From NCBI RefSeq assembly GCF_900094545.1, contig NZ_FMAH01000039.1, forward strand, positions 1 through 63,260: a stretch of DNA of 63,260 bases, read 5' to 3'. Origin of the DNA: Martinezella miluonensis. GTDB taxonomy: Bacteria; Pseudomonadota; Alphaproteobacteria; Rhizobiales; Rhizobiaceae. A program made the translations under genes and the position numbers. How positions within the stretch are numbered: position 1 is the first letter of the stretch; each line of letters begins with the position of its first letter. Of this stretch, positions 61,815 to 63,260 are shown in pieces. The notes beneath the pieces were generated by a model. It was given only the letters and a program-made list of their open reading frames with translations, had not been told where the DNA came from and did not search any database.

Positions 61815-62168
61815 TCACGCTATTTTTGTTGGCTGCTTTACGAGCTTGCGATCGATCCTCGTCCAGTCGAGGCCAGCAATCAGCAGGCCAAACTGTTCGG
61901 CCGGCATGCTCATTGCGCCGTCTCTGATTGGAGGAAAGGTAAAGCTTCCATTCTCCAGCCACTTCGTCGCCAGGATCATTCCTGACCCGTCCCAATAAAG
62001 GCAGCGAAGCCGATCGCCACGCTTTGCGCGAAAAACAAAGATATCGCCACAATACGGGTCGGCCTTGAGAGCGGATGCCACCAAGGCAACAAGGCCGTTC
62101 ATACCCTTGCGGAAATCTACGGGCTGTGTCGCGACCATGATCCGCGGCACCGCTGAGAAAGCAATCAC
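61815..62168 (-). CDS. tnpB: IS66-family accessory protein TnpB
   Basis: This 117-residue protein is the IS66 Orf2 type: VPRIMVATQPVDFRKGMNGLVALV, DIFVFRAKRGDRLRCLYWDGSGM and a C-terminal LIAGLDWTRI. It is required with TnpA for IS66 transposition, though its molecular role is unclear. Its start overlaps the tnpA stop by four bases (ATGA at 62165-62168). Confidence 0.95.
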   Translation of the reverse strand: MIAFSAVPRIMVATQPVDFRKGMNGLVALVASALKADPYCGDIFVFRAKRGDRLRCLYWDGSGMILATKWLENGSFTFPPIRDGAMSMPAEQFGLLIAGLDWTRIDRKLVKQPTKIA

Positions 62169-62569
62169 GACCTGCCTCGCAGCGCACAGATGATCGCACT
62201 TGCCAACGATGGCGCAACCGATCCCTCTATAACGGCACGCGCATCATCGAGAATGATCTCAATGCGCCCATCGGCGGGTGGGCGCTCTTCGCCTGCAGGC
62301 GCACTGGCATGCGCGACGACAACAGGCACGAAGCTGTTCCTTGTCGATCGCGATGCGGCTGCGGTCAATCCAGCAGTCTTACGCCAGATGCCCAGCAGGC
62401 CCCGACTGACGCCGAACCGCCTGGCGACCTCCGAGATATTGGCACCGGCCTCATTGCTCGCAGCAAGGATCTCGATCTTCTCTTCGTCCGACCAATTCCG
62501 GCGCTTGCGACGCCCGGTGATGAGCTCAACGCGCCGATACTCGCTATCATCATGCATGGCATGATGCAT
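62165..62569 (-). CDS. tnpA: IS66-family accessory protein TnpA
   Basis: This protein of about 134 residues has a helix-turn-helix of the IS3/IS66 TnpA (transposase_8-like) type: RRNWSDEEKIEILAASNEAGANISEVARRFGVSRGLLGIWRK. The C-terminal half is a poorly conserved linker (VVVAHASAPAGEERPPADGR) and IEIILDDARAVIEGS. ATGs at 62569 and 62557 are both possible starts; the frame runs to 62659, near the element end. It is first in the element's operon, so the promoter lies within about 100 bases of the right terminal repeat. Confidence 0.88.
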   Translation of the reverse strand: MHHAMHDDSEYRRVELITGRRKRRNWSDEEKIEILAASNEAGANISEVARRFGVSRGLLGIWRKTAGLTAAASRSTRNSFVPVVVAHASAPAGEERPPADGRIEIILDDARAVIEGSVAPSLASAIICALRGRS

Positions 62570-62687
62570 TGTATGATGCTGACAGTAGCGCCATCCCAAA
62601 GCCTCCAATCCGCCGCTCTCGATCAAAACCGGCTGATTCTGCCCTGAATCTCGCCTCATTGGAACGTGGGCTGTTCGTTGCGCTCAC

Positions 62688-62695
62688 GTCCAAAA
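62688..62695. repeat. Right 8-bp target site duplication of the IS66 element
   Basis: GTCCAAAA directly follows the right end of the element and matches 59605-59612. Removing the element joins ...GTGCTAG-GTCCAAAA-CGCACGAAAGCCCTCC, placing the original site just beyond the rrn terminator. Confidence 0.92.
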
Positions 62696-62702
62696 CGCAC
62701 GA

Positions 62703-62725
62703 AAGCCCTCCTTGAGGGAGGGCTT
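62703..62725 (-). terminator. Terminator of the rrn/tRNA-fMet operon
   Basis: AAGCCCTCC (62703-62711), loop TTGAG, GGAGGGCTT (62717-62725). On the minus strand it follows tRNA-fMet by about 27 bases and is trailed by CTTTC. The stem is perfect over nine base pairs. Confidence 0.85.
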
Positions 62726-62751
62726 ATTCGTTTGATAAGTCTTGTAAGATT

Positions 62752-62828
<77 letters not shown>

Positions 62829-63155
62829 TTACCAACGTAAACCGCTTGAGCGGTTTATCGTTCCAGAGCAAACTCGCAGAGTTTGTCTCACCACAGCAAG
62901 CCGCTTTTCGGCTTGCGTCATCAGCGTAAACCGCTTGAGCGGTTTATCGCGTATGGGCACCCTTATTGTGGATACCCACCAAATTTCAGAAGCGTTTGCT
63001 GCTTCTTTCCAGAAGCGACAAAGGCCGCTTGTGTAGCGGCCTATTGTAACACGGCTAGAGCCGCTTTGTGATGAGAAGATTATGAGACGCATAAATTGCT
63101 TGAGCGATTTAGCGTGAGGCATAAATTGCTTGAGCAATTTAGCCTGAGTTGCGAT
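62829..63155 (-). repeat. 5S-tRNA spacer with four 20-bp palindromes
   Basis: Copies at 62838-62857 and 62927-62946 read TAAACCGCTTGAGCGGTTTA (identical). Copies at 63092-63111 and 63122-63141 read TAAATTGCTTGAGCRATTTA (R is G in the third, A in the fourth). All are 9-bp stems around a TG loop. Another hairpin, GCAAGCCG-CTTTT-CGGCTTGC, lies at 62896-62916. The rest holds no ORF of note. Likely processing or termination structures in the rRNA transcript. Confidence 0.85.
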
Positions 63156-63260
63156 TGGCAGACCTGGCAGCGACCTACTCTCCCGCGTCTTAAGACGAAG
63201 TACCATGGGCGCAGGGGCGTTTCACGGCCGTGTTCGGAAAGGGAACGGGTGCGGCCACCC
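63156..63260 (-). rRNA. rrf: 5S ribosomal RNA, 3' part, cut by the window edge
   Basis: The minus strand contains CCGAACACGGCCGTGAAACG, CCATGGTACTTCGTC and the end GGTCGCTGCCAGGTCTGCC, which are conserved alphaproteobacterial 5S segments. About 105 of roughly 120 bases are inside the window; the 5' end and the 23S gene lie to the right. The 3' end is placed at about 63156-63157. Confidence 0.93.

Larger units (their letters stand above)
59613..62687 (-). mobile_element. Complete IS66-family insertion sequence, 3075 bp
   Basis: Left end GTGAGCGCGCCGAACGCGCC; right end, read inward on the minus strand, GTGAGCGCAACGAACAGCCC. These are imperfect terminal inverted repeats of about 20-25 bp with the IS66-type GTRAGCG start. 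The element carries tnpA, tnpB and tnpC plus a UPF0149 gene, all on the minus strand, and is flanked by GTCCAAAA duplications. The open frames and intact duplications suggest a recent insertion, just beyond the rrn terminator. Confidence 0.93.

Noticed and set aside
55479..62695. Island considered as a prophage or an antiphage defence island
   Set aside because: No capsid, terminase, restriction or recognised defence genes; only toxin-antitoxin pairs, insertion sequences and an integrase relic.
62838..63141. Repeated 20-bp palindromes considered as a CRISPR array
   Set aside because: Only four copies at irregular spacing (89, 165 and 30 bases), each a self-contained hairpin, inside an rRNA operon and with no cas genes.

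Overview
The window is a piece of a Rhizobiaceae chromosome, most likely Rhizobium sensu stricto. The support is the gene order fabI-fabB-fabA/irr and tRNA-Ala(GGC)/FYDLN-acid gene/cmk/rpsA, several RIME-like intergenic palindromes of about 107 bp, paired CUT1 sugar ABC operons, high-GC codon use, and an rrn operon that ends 5S rRNA then tRNA-fMet. Species cannot be fixed from sequence alone. Names rest on recognised motifs and family memory; no search was run.

Layout. 1-0.4 kb: start of an IS1182-like transposase running off the left edge, next to a RIME-like repeat. 0.4-16 kb: core genome. It holds an acyltransferase, a DUF1287 protein, a GNAT enzyme, the unsaturated fatty acid operon fabA-fabB-fabI divergent from the haem/iron regulator irr, several small membrane proteins, tRNA-Ala(GGC), a paiB-like gene, cmk and rpsA. 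aroA, expected just before cmk, is not here. 16-23 kb: an RNase D-like exonuclease, then a GABA catabolic pair gabT-gabD divergent from an unusual MerR-XRE-cupin regulator. That regulator is bracketed by two RIME repeats, and the gab control region contains a 40-bp perfect palindrome. A phosphoesterase and a CopD-like protein follow.

23-40 kb: two complete CUT1 sugar-uptake loci. Locus 1 has an AraC regulator, a TIM-barrel isomerase, a binding protein, two permeases, an ATPase and a 667-residue Gfo/Idh/MocA-aldo/keto reductase fusion. Locus 2 has a ROK regulator, a binding protein, two permeases, a SIS isomerase/deglycase, a PfkB kinase and an ATPase. The SIS plus PfkB pair recalls Amadori-compound (fructosamine) breakdown. 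Both operons carry a strong hairpin between the binding-protein gene and the first permease.

40-55.4 kb: an envelope and efflux region. It has a PmtA-like methyltransferase, two paralogous OmpR/EnvZ-type two-component systems flanking an MFS transporter, an outer-membrane barrel, and an RND pump (adaptor, pump, small membrane protein). Facing it is a minus-strand cluster: secreted cysteine-repeat protein, sterol-desaturase-like hydroxylase, lipoprotein, SIMPL protein, class D beta-lactamase.

55.4-62.7 kb: an accessory island beside tRNA-fMet. It contains a gene broken by a nonsense codon, two type II toxin-antitoxin pairs (the second runs into an aminoglycoside-phosphotransferase-like gene), an IS5 remnant, a frameshifted integrase remnant, and an intact IS66 element of 3075 bp with 8-bp target duplications. 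62.7-63.26 kb: the rrn terminator, tRNA-fMet, a spacer with four 20-bp palindromes, and the 3' end of 5S rRNA, all on the minus strand.
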